From Platycnemis pennipes (taxonomy: Eukaryota > Arthropoda > Insecta > Odonata > Platycnemididae), in NCBI GenBank assembly GCA_933228895.1, contig OW121851.1:116519271-116583270 (forward strand): DNA of 64,000 nucleotides, written 5' to 3'. The position numbers and the translations under genes were made by a program. Positions within the stretch are counted from its first letter, which is position 1. The number at the start of each line of letters is the position of its first letter. The notes beneath the pieces were generated by a model. It had not been told where the DNA came from. It saw nothing but the letters and a program-made list of their open reading frames with translations, and ran no database searches. Positions 23,200-34,194 of this stretch are shown piece by piece.

Positions 23200-23720
23200 T
23201 CATCAGGGGTCGATCTCCGTACAGTCACGCTCCCATTCCTCACCTCCTGCCCTCCAACCCTTTCCCTGCCCTCCTAACTCCCCCCCTCCCCTCCCATTCT
23301 CTCCCCCCCCCCCCCCGCCCCCCAACATTCCCTCTTCCTCTTTGCTATGCTTTCCGCGTGAATCGTCACATGACGTGTGAAACTTCCAGCCAAGGAACAA
23401 AACGGAACAAGGCTCACAGGTGGCGGGAGATAAGCGATCGGTTTCCGAGGATGTTGTAGTGGTTGTGGGAAGGGGAGGCTTATGGAGTGCGGGGCATCGG
23501 CGATGGGGAAGGCTGGCTTTACGCTCGTGTCGTGGGAACATCGGCGTGGAGTGTGAGTGGGTGGGCTGGATTGGGGAAGGGATGGAAGGTTTTTAAAGAC
23601 GGTCGTGTGGACGTGGCCGAAGATGAAGACAACCGAAGACACTCAAAGGGTGTGTTGGACATGAGTGGTGGGTAAAGTGGAGGTTTGGGTGGAGGTGGAG
23701 TAAGTGATGGGATCGGAGGG
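23200..23720. other. Paired pyrimidine-rich then purine-rich island
   Basis: 23220-23340 is C/T-rich on the + strand with a long C run around 23305-23317. 23460-23720 is G-rich purine on the same strand. The two halves are not inverted copies by eye, but strand bias flips across about 120 bp. Confidence 0.5.
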
Positions 23721-23724
23721 TTGA

Positions 23725-24040
23725 CGTGTTGCCTGTTGTCAATGCCTAAGGGGATGCGGGGCCTAGTTAATGCGCCTGAAGATAATTGAACGAAATTAAT
23801 TGCCCTCCTCCAGCCTGGACCTTCGATGGGCATCTACTCGCCCATTTGCATTTGTGTTTTTCTTTTTCTTCTTTAATGTCCGCGGAGTCATATTTGTTCA
23901 TTCGCATTTGTACATTCAAAAAAATTATTTGGATTTAGTTTCGATTATTTTTCGATATGGGTCTAGCTAATAGCATTATTGTGAAGTCACTTTTCTTCAT
24001 TATGATTATGATACCCAGAATGCCCTTTTTTAATTCGTGA
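23725..24040. other. No gene seen
   Basis: Unique sequence between the island and SINE A. Nothing recognised. Confidence 0.4.
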
Positions 24041-24042
24041 TT

Positions 24043-24301
24043 GGGGGTGGTGGTGGCCCAGTGTGTAGAGCGCTGGGCTCCCGACCGGATGGTCCCGGGT
24101 TCAAATCCGGGGCAGAATCCTATCTGGACACTCGCGTGTGTCCAGAAAGTGTCAGAACTTCGTAGGTAATTGCAGGTGGCCCCAGGAAAGGAACTGTCCC
24201 TCTTACCTGAACGTGTGTATTTAACACGTCTATGTTAAGTACGGGGTAAGCTCTGCCCTCACATGTCAAAAACCAACCTTCGGGTTGAACACAAGTTTTT
24301 T
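24043..24301 (+). repeat. SINE family A copy (best preserved)
   Basis: The tRNA-like head has A-box-like TGGCCCAGTGTGTAGAGCG and B-box-like GGGTTCAAATCCGGGG. The body includes TCTGGACACTCGCGTGTGTC and GGAAAGGAACTGTCCC. The 3' end has AAGTACGGGGTAAGCTCTGC, TCAAAAACCAA and CTTCGGGTTGAACACA, then a short T run. It matches 20624-20877 throughout, and heads or body parts at 764-838 and 39055-39220. Non-coding; transcription by RNA polymerase III is inferred from the boxes. Confidence 0.85.
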
Positions 24302-26184
24302 AGTTATAGGATAACATAGTTTGTGTCTCTTTGACTCATTTAATATTGAGGTTTCGGGGATTTTATTGAAGACGAAATTTTTTTACGGTATCAATATGGG
24401 AATTGCTTATCAATTGCTGATTCGGGTGACCTCCGACAATAGAGTTACTCATTGAAAAGTTCTTTAAAATTAATATTCATTGCAGTAGAAGGTGAGTTAA
24501 TAATCTAAGACAAGTCGTTCTCTTAAACATCCGCGGGACTACCGGTTCGTTCGCGGCGGACATGAATAGCAAATATTTCATCTCTTATGGAATTGCGCCC
24601 CTATCAGTATGTATGATGCTATGCGGCGGAAGCAGTTTGTTCTGCATCGTTTCCCCTTCTCTTGATATCATTGGATGAGGATTTTTCCATTTGAAAAATT
24701 CGAGTAAATTAATTCATCGCGGGAATTATAAAATAATTTATATATTCATAAGGACAGATAACGAGTTTTAAATTCGCATTGGTGTTCAGTTTAGTTTAAA
24801 AAAAATGTTTTCGAGCTTTGCGCAGTGACATTCAAATTAGGTTTTTTTCCAAATTAAAAGACATGCCTGCCTTCTGTGCTGGCATTTCGTGCAAACCCAA
24901 AGCATATGCCGTGTTTTGATTGGAAACTCATGGAAAAAACGGTTTCTCATATTGTCTCTGCGCTGGATATATATTTTTTACGCCAGCAAGGAGATTGAAA
25001 AATGTAGAACCCGATTGATGCCGCCTCTATACGGCCGTGAGTTTACATCCTGTAGGGGAAGGGGAAGATTTTCCACGAGTATTTCCTTGCAAGTTTTTCA
25101 TTCGCGGCTCTTTGTAGGGAACGAGGTGCAGTTTTTTCTCAAAACTTTGATGCTTCAACCTTGGGTGATATTTTGCGTTGCGCCGTAAAACTGTAAAAAA
25201 TAAGCTGTGAGTTCTACTTTGCTGTATAGTTCAGAGCTCATATTTTTTAAGGGCATGTAAAACAGTGCAAAAGTAATCAAAATTGTTTGTCTGGAGAATT
25301 TATGGTCCGTTTTTACTAGTGTTTCTCCAGCTGATATCTTCTCTGCAGCATTTCGGTTCACTTTTTCTTATTTCTTTCACGAGTCAACGTTTTGGATATT
25401 TGCTATACTAATAAAAAAGGCGTGCATTTCGAGGAAGCATGTGAAACAAGTATTGTAGAAAATATGTGTTTGGCTAAGGTTAGCGTAAATCGTGAAAATC
25501 GATATATTTTATTTAGTTACGGCATAAATTTCCCAGAGAAATTGGTTATCCATGTCGCAGCGTGTGTATTGGCAATTGTAAAACTTTATGTGATAGGGAT
25601 ACCGAAAAAGTGGTAAAAAATTTTATAACCGTGTTACAGGAGATCAGTTTGAGTTGCAGGCGTAGACGTCATTGAAATTTTATTCGATAGGCCTTAAAGT
25701 TTAGATATTAGTTTCCATTAACATATTTCATCATATTTCAATGCCCTTGCACCATCTGTGTGCCTTCCTTTACAGCTTGTATCTAATTAATCCCATATTA
25801 TTCCCATCATGCACCTTTTCCCCATTTATTCACCTTCATGCAACTCCGCTCCGCTTTAAAGCGCGCCACATTCATCGATAAATTGCGTAACTTTATTGTG
25901 GGGCGTCTTGCTTGACTTCTGTAACTTGAGTTTTTATTATTGTTAGTTTACTTTTTAGTTATTAATTAATGTAAATCCCTAATGATTAATATGTATTTGC
26001 ACATGTCATTAGTTTTCTATCGCTTACATTTAGGAGACTAAGAAGCTCTTTTATTTTTGTATGTGACTTTGTTTCCTGTAACTTCAATGTTTAATTTTTT
26101 ATGCTGGGTATTTTACTGCTTCTTTATTCCTTTTAAATATTGTAGGTAGTAGCCGTATATTATTAATGTGTATATAACGAAATA
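24302..26184. other. No gene seen
   Basis: AT-rich unique sequence. Short frames of up to about 100 codons have no recognisable motif. Confidence 0.45.
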
Positions 26185-26410
26185 CGGCGTGACAGTCCGG
26201 TAATAGCTGTTGGATTACAAACGATAAGTGCCGGATTCGACTTTAGGGGACGCTTTTGGACCCGTCCAGTTACACCAAAGCTTTGTGGATACTATATATT
26301 CCTGAGGAAACCACAGGCGGCACATGAGAATAAATGCCGCTCCCACTCCGTCATACTCTGAAATGAGAATTTTACACGCCGCTGAGCTCCGTACTTGGTG
26401 AGCCCCACCA
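26185..26410 (+). repeat. SINE family B copy
   Basis: The head contains CGGTAATAGCTGTTGG and a B-box-like GCCGGATTCGACTTT. The body shares GACGCTTTTGGA, CGTCCAGTTA, GGAAACCACAGGCGG and TTTTACACGCCGC with 7045-7275. About 225 bp. No clear target duplication. Confidence 0.65.
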
Positions 26411-26635
26411 GGCCGACCGAAGATTTGAGCTCTATAATTAAAGGTTAGCACTGAAGTTAAGTGTACTTTTCCCCGTGGATCCGGATATTTTTAGGTGTTC
26501 ATGTGGTAAAATTGCTGTCAAGTGTCCGCATCGTAGTTACGTGGTTAAAAACTTGTAAATATAGGCAGTGTCGAATTAAGCTATAGCCTCATTCTCTACG
26601 CAAATGTTTTTAGGAAGTGAAACTTAGTACATATC

Positions 26636-26700
26636 TGATTTGCCCCCTGTCACGCACCCTCGAGGTGGCTTGCAGGGTAATCAGTAGATTATAGATATTT
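26636..26700 (+). repeat. LINE 3'-UTR end (same family as 34400-35040)
   Basis: It carries CCTGTCACGCACCCTCGAGG and then GGTGGCTTGCAGGGTA (26664-26679), followed by a TAGATTATAGAT end. The same 16-mer in the same setting lies on the - strand at 34424-34439, where coding sequence can be read upstream. It is therefore the 3' end of that LINE family, almost completely 5'-truncated. Confidence 0.55.
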
Positions 26701-27006
26701 GAACGAATAAAGTATATTGACCAGAGGGGCTACCAGATGTTTTACTTTTTCTTTAGTTGCGCGGCAGTGCACGTAAAGCTAGCATAGGAGTGAGTCGTGG
26801 CGGACGGGATATGTTTCCTTGGCGAGAGGTGCAGAGGGCCGTAGCACGTGGCTAGCGCGGATGGAGTGTCAGCTGACTCAGCTATGCCGGATGTAAAATA
26901 AGTTTTCTTCAGTAAATGGTTGAGATTTTTGGCGAAATGTAGTTTTGGAATCTCCGTCTGGGAAAGACTTCAATATAGAGTGTGGCGTTATAAGACTGTG
27001 ACGTTT

Positions 27007-27270
27007 GGTTTATGAGGAAGGAAACGAAAACTGTACGAATGAAGAATTGTTAACTATGCAGAGCGCAAAAATAGAAGTGTCTTGAGAAATACGATAGAAA
27101 TAGGCAAAGTTGATTGGGAGTACTAAAAGACGATGGACTTATTTAAGGTGCAATTAAGGGGAGAATGACGGCTAGGAATGGAGAAAGGGAGGAAATCAAT
27201 AGAAACTTTGATCAGTATGAGAATAGTTAGAATTCTTTAAGAGAGTAAGAGCAGCATAGTTGGATGATGT
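27007..27270 (+). pseudogene. Degraded RTE-like ORF2 C-terminal region
   Basis: Frame-hopping + strand translation gives NEELLTM, then TIEIGKVDWEY, then MDLFK and GEMTARNG in that order. This resembles the RTE segment usually read as NEE.L...TI..RK..W.GH..R.DGLFK...EG.M.GK.G. Several stops and frameshifts are present. Support is pattern resemblance only. Confidence 0.4.
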
Positions 27271-27279
27271 GTTAGGTGA

Positions 27280-28960
27280 CAGGAATGAAAATCGCGTAAA
27301 TAGGATTCCATTAAGACTTGAACATTCCAGGGCACGCATCCACTATTAATAAAATGCTGATGATATGAAACCAAATGCTAGAAATATATGGTTAGTTACT
27401 TCAAGATGATTATTATTATGTATTTGGTTTTACATTTGGACGTGAAACGCTATGTTACTTGTTAAAGTTAAGAACAAAGGGTGATGCAATGTAAGCTATT
27501 ATTTTAGAATTTTTTTAAAGATGTCTGCGTTAACGAGGGATGAAAACCTGCCACTCATATCATGAAATCCCGCGAAGATTTAGGTAAAGCGTCTTGCTAT
27601 GAAGTTACTCCTTACTGTGTGGCTTTTTTCCTGTAGTTTGTTCATTTTTCTTCTGATGTAATGCTTTTTTATATTTGCCTATGCACAGGATATTTTCTTC
27701 TTCTCTCATTGCTTTTTAATATGCTACCCATGCAAAAAACTTTAGCCCTTAACCTAGTTTTTCTCCAGGTCCAATGTCAGTGTAACACCCTGCTCTTCTT
27801 CTTAATGTCATAATATGTACCTATGTTGTTTATTCTAATCTATAGGCTCTATCTTGTCAGTATATTCTCAAAGTCCGCAAGTGTATTTCTTATTTCCTTT
27901 CTAATTGATGTTTTTCCTCCGTTCATACTCACATCTGAAGCCAGTTTTAGAATTGTTAACTTGTGTTCTGATGCATGAGATAAAGCCAGTAGTCTCAGCA
28001 GTCTCTTTTCCTTCTCTCTTACTCTCTTTCTATTTTCCATTTTCTTGCTATTTACCGCTGGTCCTAAATTAACTTAAAACCGACTGTTTTCATGGCGGAC
28101 TGTGGATCAACCCTCAGTCAGCACATGACACCCTGATTTTCTTCCAAATGTCAAACGTCTTATCTCTGCCATCATTAGGAAAATAATTCCCCAAAACCTC
28201 AGGTTTCATGAATGTAGGTGAATTATTTTCTATCGCATGCCCGTAGCCTACCGATCAAAGTATCCCTCCGCTGAACTGGGAATTTTGCTGTCACTAATCC
28301 TCATTGGTCTTGTTATTGCTGAAATATGCTGGTAAATCGAAAATATGACAATTTCATGTTTCTAAGTGTTGCTGCATCTATTTAAGGTATCACCTTGATT
28401 AAAAATATCTCAATTTGAAATTTAAATATTGGACAAGCCAATTTCTACAGAAGCTTTAACGTTTATTCCTGAAGTTAAACAATATTCTGTGTAATACCTG
28501 ACTAGCGGTAATATATCTCGTCCGATTTTTTCACACAGCCGAAACCCTGTGGAAACCCTATTATACTCCGTTGTAACTCCAAGCAGTGGGCCCTGGGGGG
28601 AACGGGGAGTGAAATGTTGTTGTCTATTTATTTTCAAGAGATTCCCGTTGAAATAACTTTTTCCCGAAACCGGTGGCAAAAACTGTCCGTATGCTGGAAC
28701 AAAGCTTCGTCAAAAAGTGATGAATGAATGAAGAGCGGCCACCGGATATCGTCCTTACAAAACCTTTTTTCTCGGGGCGAAGAAGGGAAAAAAGCCGGCG
28801 TTAATATATAACGACCTGATTCCGTCGAGTTACACGGAAAGCGCTCAGGTTTCCCTTCCTTTTTTCCAGCGGTGTATCTCCTCTACATATTTCCCCTCTC
28901 GCATGCATATGCTATTGGAACATGCACGCGCACACTCAACGGTACCGGTTCAACTATACG
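27280..28960. other. No gene seen
   Basis: AT-rich unique sequence. A 63-codon Lys/Arg-rich frame on the - strand at 27849-28040 has no family pattern. Confidence 0.4.
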
Positions 28961-28969
28961 TGTGAAATG

Positions 28970-29230
28970 GGGGTTTGTTTTTTACTTTCCTTGAGGGAAG
29001 GAATCGCGCCGGCGTGGGCTGCCGGGTAGTTTGAAGGAGAGGGGCAAGAGTCAGCGGAGGAGGAAGTCTGAAGAAGATAAGCGGCTGAGATGAAGGTCTG
29101 ATAGGCCGAGGGTGGGGGAAGAAGGGAAGGGTGATGGAGGGCGAGGCCTTGGTGAGTTAAAGGCACCAAGGAACTGGGGACGGGGAGGAGGGGACGGCAA
29201 GCACCCTACCCCTGCCGCCAGGGAACTTAA
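28970..29230. other. G-rich purine island
   Basis: The + strand is G/A-rich with several G triplets and quadruplets around 29110-29200; the - strand is the pyrimidine strand. Overlapping frames are compositional. Confidence 0.5.
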
Positions 29231-29635
29231 AAGCCAGTCTGACAGAGAAGGAGGTCTACAATACCTCCTCGAAGTGTCATTTAGTCAAGCTGAAATTAAC
29301 TTCACATGTAATTGACCTCTTTCTTCTTAGACCCTACTTTTATGGACAGCTACTATGGCGAAGGGAAACCAAATTTTTGCAAGGTGGTTAGTGTTGTTGA
29401 AGTTCTTAGACCTAAATTTCCGAAGATAATCTTTTGCGAGGGATATTCTGGATTTTGGTGGTTGCTAGCAAGGAGCCATCACGAAAAGCATGCTGAGAAA
29501 ACTAACGAAACATTTTTTTCTGAAACTGAAGATGGAATGCTGACAAAATTTCACGGATTTCTCTTTCGTAGCCCTGGGTTCACGAGAAAATATATTCTAC
29601 AGGATTTTGTTCCGTACAAATCTATGCCTTAACCA

Positions 29636-29668
29636 CCAAGGCCACGGCACGGCGTGCCGTGGCCTTGG
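29636..29668. repeat. 33-bp GC-rich palindrome
   Basis: Perfect 15-bp arms CCAAGGCCACGGCAC and GTGCCGTGGCCTTGG surround a GGC spacer. On the left, the - strand continues as a weak tRNA-like head (TTGGTGGTTAAGGCATAG). The palindrome may therefore be the junction of a head-to-head SINE insertion. Confidence 0.8.
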
Positions 29669-29688
29669 AAATTGGAAAAATCCTTGGA

Positions 29689-30496
29689 AATAAGCTGGAA
29701 ATTCTTCATCCTATCAGTATTTTCAGTGGTGCGCCGCAGCGGTTACTACGAAAGTCCATGTAATCCAAAGGATTTATACGAAACGAAATTCTATGCAACC
29801 AATTCTCACGTGAACCCGGGCCTATCGGGGAGAAATCATGACACTTTTTCTGAATTTTATCCCGTTTTGGGAAAAAAATATTTTGTTAGCTTTCTCAACA
29901 TCTATTTTGCGATGTCTCCTTGTAAGCATGACGACCAGGCATTATGCTCACTCTAATCGTACACAACTTTCTTTGCACTTTTTTTTAAGTGACAGTTTTG
30001 TGTAAGAGTTGGAAATTCATCTTCTTCCGCCTATTTTTATAATTCTAAGAGAGTCTTATGAACTAACTAAGAGGTTTCCTGTTACTCAACAGGAAATCCT
30101 GGTGTTTAAACCGGAATATTGGTTCTGACCTCTTTATCTTAGACCCAACATATTTCAGACCATCGGAAAGAGAAAAATTCAGTCCTACCCTGAACACTCC
30201 TAAACACATGCTCTTTAGAGGTAAAATTACATGTGGTGAATGTCCCTTATAATCAGTTCAGTACACAAAATTACAGTCATTTCGCAATAATTGTACCCTG
30301 GTCCAAACCACGTTTTTTCTTTTGATCCCACTCACATTTTTTCCGACGTGATGGTGTAGTCCAATCCTCACCCTAACCAGCAAAGTAATAATACACGTTG
30401 TATGAAAACCTCTTTTTCTCCGTTATTTTGTGGGAAAGAATTGATGTCAACCAATAAGCTGGAACTTCTTCATCCCATCAGTATTTTCAGTGGTGC
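29689..30496 (+). repeat. Pair of 44-bp direct repeats, 764 bp apart
   Basis: 29689-29732 and 30453-30496 are identical except for two substitutions; both contain CATCAGTATTTTCAGTGGTGC or its one-base variant. A weaker pair, GACCTCTTTCTTCTTAGACCC near 29313 and GACCTCTTTATCTTAGACCC near 30128, has the same orientation. The intervening sequence does not align by eye. No gene was recognised in this 0.8-kb span. Confidence 0.65.
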
Positions 30497-30499
30497 AAC

Positions 30500-31675
30500 T
30501 CGTGTTCTTAACTTCTACTTTCAATGCTGAAAGTCTTGTCTCATCCCCCTATCAAGTTTTTATCGTATCTTTCGCTGATTTTGTGCCTTTGATATGGTGA
30601 TAAATGCTAACGCTTGTTTCATTTACGAATCTGATGATAGTCTTGATGATAATGCATTATTATTAGTATCCCTTCCGTTCAGGTATGTCGAGGATGAAAA
30701 CGCTGCCATAGTATATGACCATACGGTGAAATATAAGCGAGATTCTATTGATTGTATGAAATGGTGATGTCAACGATTGAAATGGTCTCAAAACTGCCTT
30801 ATTTTTGCTCAAAATTGGCGATTCTTGGGTGGAATAACATAAATTACGATAAAACCTTAAACCTCTGTTTTTCTTATTCGATCCCTGTACTATGATGGCA
30901 TTTGAAATCCCCTGTAGGCATGACAACACTATCTTTTCGTATATATTTTTTCATTTAAGGACTTTCGTACATGTTCATAAGGGATGCGTAGTAGGGGAGG
31001 AAATAGTTGATAAACTGAGATTTTCAATGAAAGACAGAGGTTTTCGTGAGGAATGGCCATTGTAATTAATTGTGTGATTCCTTGAATTTCTGGCACCTTC
31101 GAAGGATCGATAAACTACCAGTAACGTACTCATTTTTATATTAATCTGTCGGTGAGAAATCAGATGTCAGAAATCGGTGTCAAATTGCGTTTCAATAATG
31201 TCTGTGAGTAGAGAGGCTTCAGGTGTTAGAGCCTTGGAGGAAACAAATTGTCAAGGACCAATAGAGCTTTAGGATTCTTTACGCTTATTATTTCTCATCA
31301 GACGCTCACATTTCACCTTGCCACAAGACTATAAATGCTGCTCTTTTATGGTGCTCCTGCTCTCGTGATCCGGCGAGTTCTTTTCCTCTCCCATCTTGTT
31401 TCGCCAGATCTACATATATTTTCATGTGATGTAGACATTCGGACGTAAAATGTTCACTCAATGAAACCATTCGAGATTCCGATACGTTGATTAGGTGAGA
31501 GCCGATGAATTTCTAATGCCGCTTTCCTCTGCTCTGAGAAGTCCCTCGCCTCTGGGGATACGTGTGGTTCGCGTGGTGGTGGGTATTTTTTGAACCGAAT
31601 AACCCCAAGTCTGGACGCCTTGATTAGGTTTCAACTCGTCGCTCACCCCATTCTGCAGGAAGTACTTTTTCATGT
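30500..31675. other. No gene seen
   Basis: AT-rich unique sequence. Nothing recognised. Confidence 0.4.
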
Positions 31676-31679
31676 AGGG

Positions 31680-32160
31680 GCGAGGAGAAAGAGGCTGTAG
31701 GAAGGATTGCGGGGAGTGGGTGGGAGACAGGTCGGGGCTCACGTGAGGCCGATTGTGTGCGTCCGTGTAATGTGTGTAAAGCTTGTTGAGCGTTGGTTTG
31801 TGCGCTTTGGCGAGGGTCGGAGTTGATGGAATGGGCAGGCTCTGGAGAGAGAGCTTTCTTTATAGTCTAAGTTGCATCTATAAATTCCTATCTTTCACCT
31901 CGTTCGTCCGAGGTGGATGGGGTAAGAGGCGGCTGAGTGCCGGGGCGGGAGACAGTGCGGTCGGGGGTGAAAAATAAAAAGTGCCGGTGAGTGAGGGGGC
32001 GGCGGCGAAAAGTTGGAGTTGGGTTGAAGGGGTGGGGGGTGGGCAGAGTGGTCGGTCGGAGTGGAAGGTGGGGGTAACTGCAGAATATCTGGGGACAAAG
32101 ACTTAGGAGGGAGTGGAAGAGGGGTAAGGGTAGGGGAGTGAATAACTGGAGAAGACAAAG
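31680..32160. other. G-rich purine island with G-quadruplex-capable runs
   Basis: The + strand has clustered G runs; 32021-32043 contains four runs of three or more G within about 23 nt. The complementary strand gives Pro/Ser/Leu-rich open frames that are compositional. Confidence 0.5.
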
Positions 32161-32268
32161 ACCACGCAAAATAGAACTATTTTCAACTCTTTGTACTAAC
32201 TGTAAAACGAATAATACAGAGTCGGTAACAGTGCTCGATTGAGTCTCTTATAAGGAGAGACCCTTCGT

Positions 32269-32296
32269 GCCAGCCTTCCTACAACGGAAGGCTGGC
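32269..32296. repeat. Perfect 11-bp hairpin
   Basis: GCCAGCCTTCC (32269-32279) pairs with GGAAGGCTGGC (32286-32296) around a TACAAC loop. No flanking gene was recognised. Confidence 0.8.
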
Positions 32297-32299
32297 GAG

Positions 32300-32860
32300 G
32301 ATACATAAAATGTACATTAAATAGCTAAGAATGTACATTGAGGTGGATAGTAGCGACTGTTATGTCTCTCCCCATCAGAACTTGCTTAAATTAACTGTGA
32401 CTCTAGCTTTGATGCGTGAAATTTCTAATCCAGTTCGTTGTTGATATATTTCTGTAATTTAATTTTCACCCTTCACGTTTTTTGAGTAAACATATAAATT
32501 TCTTTCAAGGTAAGCAATCTTCTCTTTTCAACGGTGTCTTTCAGGACATCTCTATCCCATAGCATATAGCTAAATATCTATCATATAAATCATCTCTCCT
32601 CTGAACTCTATTGGCCTTATTCATGTTGCAATATAAGAAATTTAACTGCGTTTGTAAGCTATCAGAAGAGTTTTTTATTTTTAAAATGCCTGAGCGAAAA
32701 AAATTCGTGTTTCATAATAATATGCTATCGTTTTTCGATATATGACGGGATGTGCGTGTCAGCATGGAGTACAGGCAGCTAACTATTGGGTGCGTGTGAA
32801 CATTAGTTAAATAAGGCGAAAAGGATAAAATATTTGTATGATGTTTCCACACCCTACACT
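32300..32860. other. No gene seen
   Basis: AT-rich sequence 3' of the mariner relic. No terminal inverted repeat was identified. Confidence 0.35.
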
Positions 32861-32861
32861 A

Positions 32862-33432
32862 TGTATTTTACGTAGTTTACACCTCTATTTAGGCAAAGTT
32901 CAGTATGAAGTACAATTTCTTCTCTCTCTCTTTATTGAAGTATGCCGCAAGAAACGCAAAATGTGTTGTTATAGCTTCTTTCACCTCGTCATCTTCGTTG
33001 AGCTGCTGGCCACGAAGGAACGTGTTTTCTTGCGAAAGGAGATGAATGTAGCGAGGTGCAAAGTAATGCTATAAGGGGCTTGGTCGAAATCGTCTTATTG
33101 TTAGACTGCCGAAAGTCCTGCAGAAGTTGTTTTGCCAACTCAGCAGTGTGTGTGAACGAGCATTGTCGTGGATGATAACAATACTGCGACTCACTAGGCG
33201 GCGGAATTTTTTTAATGTACTCCGTAACAGATCGCCAAAAAGCGAAATCAGTACTTTACTCTGAAAATTGCGTCAATATATTTCAAATGTGTCAGAGAAA
33301 CTGGCGCGTATTCTCCAAATAGTGACTCTAGCGCAACCGCCTCGAATATTGCAGACGGAACTTACTTTCTGGACGTCTGATGTTATTCATTCTGAGTAGA
33401 AAGTTTTGCTTTGTCTTAGTGACGAGAATTAA
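32862..33432 (-). pseudogene. Mariner-like transposase relic (catalytic and C-terminal part)
   Basis: The - strand translation across frames gives, in order: ETKQ-like TKTKQNFLLRMNN, a KFRLQYSRR block, FGDLLRSTLKKF, IVIIHDNARSHT (the mariner HDNAR.H block with the second catalytic Asp), NEDDEVKEAIT, AAYFNKERE and CLNRGVNYV near the C-terminus. This is the expected order for mariner-family transposase. The N-terminal HTH region is not seen; stops and frameshifts occur between blocks, and the PPYSPDLAPSDY-like segment with the last catalytic Asp is degraded. Inactive. Confidence 0.72.
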
Positions 33433-33439
33433 TTTTTAA

Positions 33440-34128
33440 TTTTCACTTAATTGTTATTGATGCATATTTTAGTTCATACTATCAAATGAGACTGATCAGT
33501 ATCTTTAAGGGAATGAAAAGCTACGAAAGTTAATCACCCACTATTCCACAGCATTACAATTCGTGCGAGGGAAGGGAAGGAGTATTTTCTTACGTGACTT
33601 ACGAATACGAACAAAAATGCATGAATGACAAATCAGGAAATATCCCTCCTTAATGCAAGAATTTGGCAGGCGATAGTTATAATTTTTGTCTTGAAATGCA
33701 GCCTTATTAATTCAATAATATCTCTATTTCGTAATTGTTTGATAGCAGTTACCTGCGATTCCCTCATTCTTTTGTCACATGATGACATTGCATACATGGG
33801 TAATCCAACCTAAGGATCTTTACTGGAAACGAGCAAAATTGATAACCTTATGGCATTTATTAGCCAGATGGTAGAGCCACCTACCACGGGATATGGTGCT
33901 GGTTATCTTAATTTATAGGCAATACATAGTTAATGCATTAATAAGTAATATGATAAGAATATAATATATAAGAAAAATTCATTTGAAGTAAATTTAAGCT
34001 TATAGAGTGAAGTGGAAGAAGCTTTGGGTTAAAACACAAAGCGTGGAGAGGAGAGTGTAACCAACCTATTTAAATGGTCTTTGAGAGGCGAGGCCGGGAA
34101 ATATGATGAAGAGCGAAGTAAACTGTCA
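33440..34128. other. No gene seen
   Basis: AT-rich unique sequence up to the hAT-like target duplication. Confidence 0.4.
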
Positions 34129-34136
34129 CTCCGAGT

Positions 34137-34161
34137 CAGGCGCGTAGCCAGAAATTGCTTC

Positions 34162-34194
<33 letters not shown>

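Noticed and set aside
24043..24120. Functional tRNA gene
   Set aside because: The A and B boxes are present, but the acceptor stem does not close and the sequence continues into a SINE body shared with other copies.
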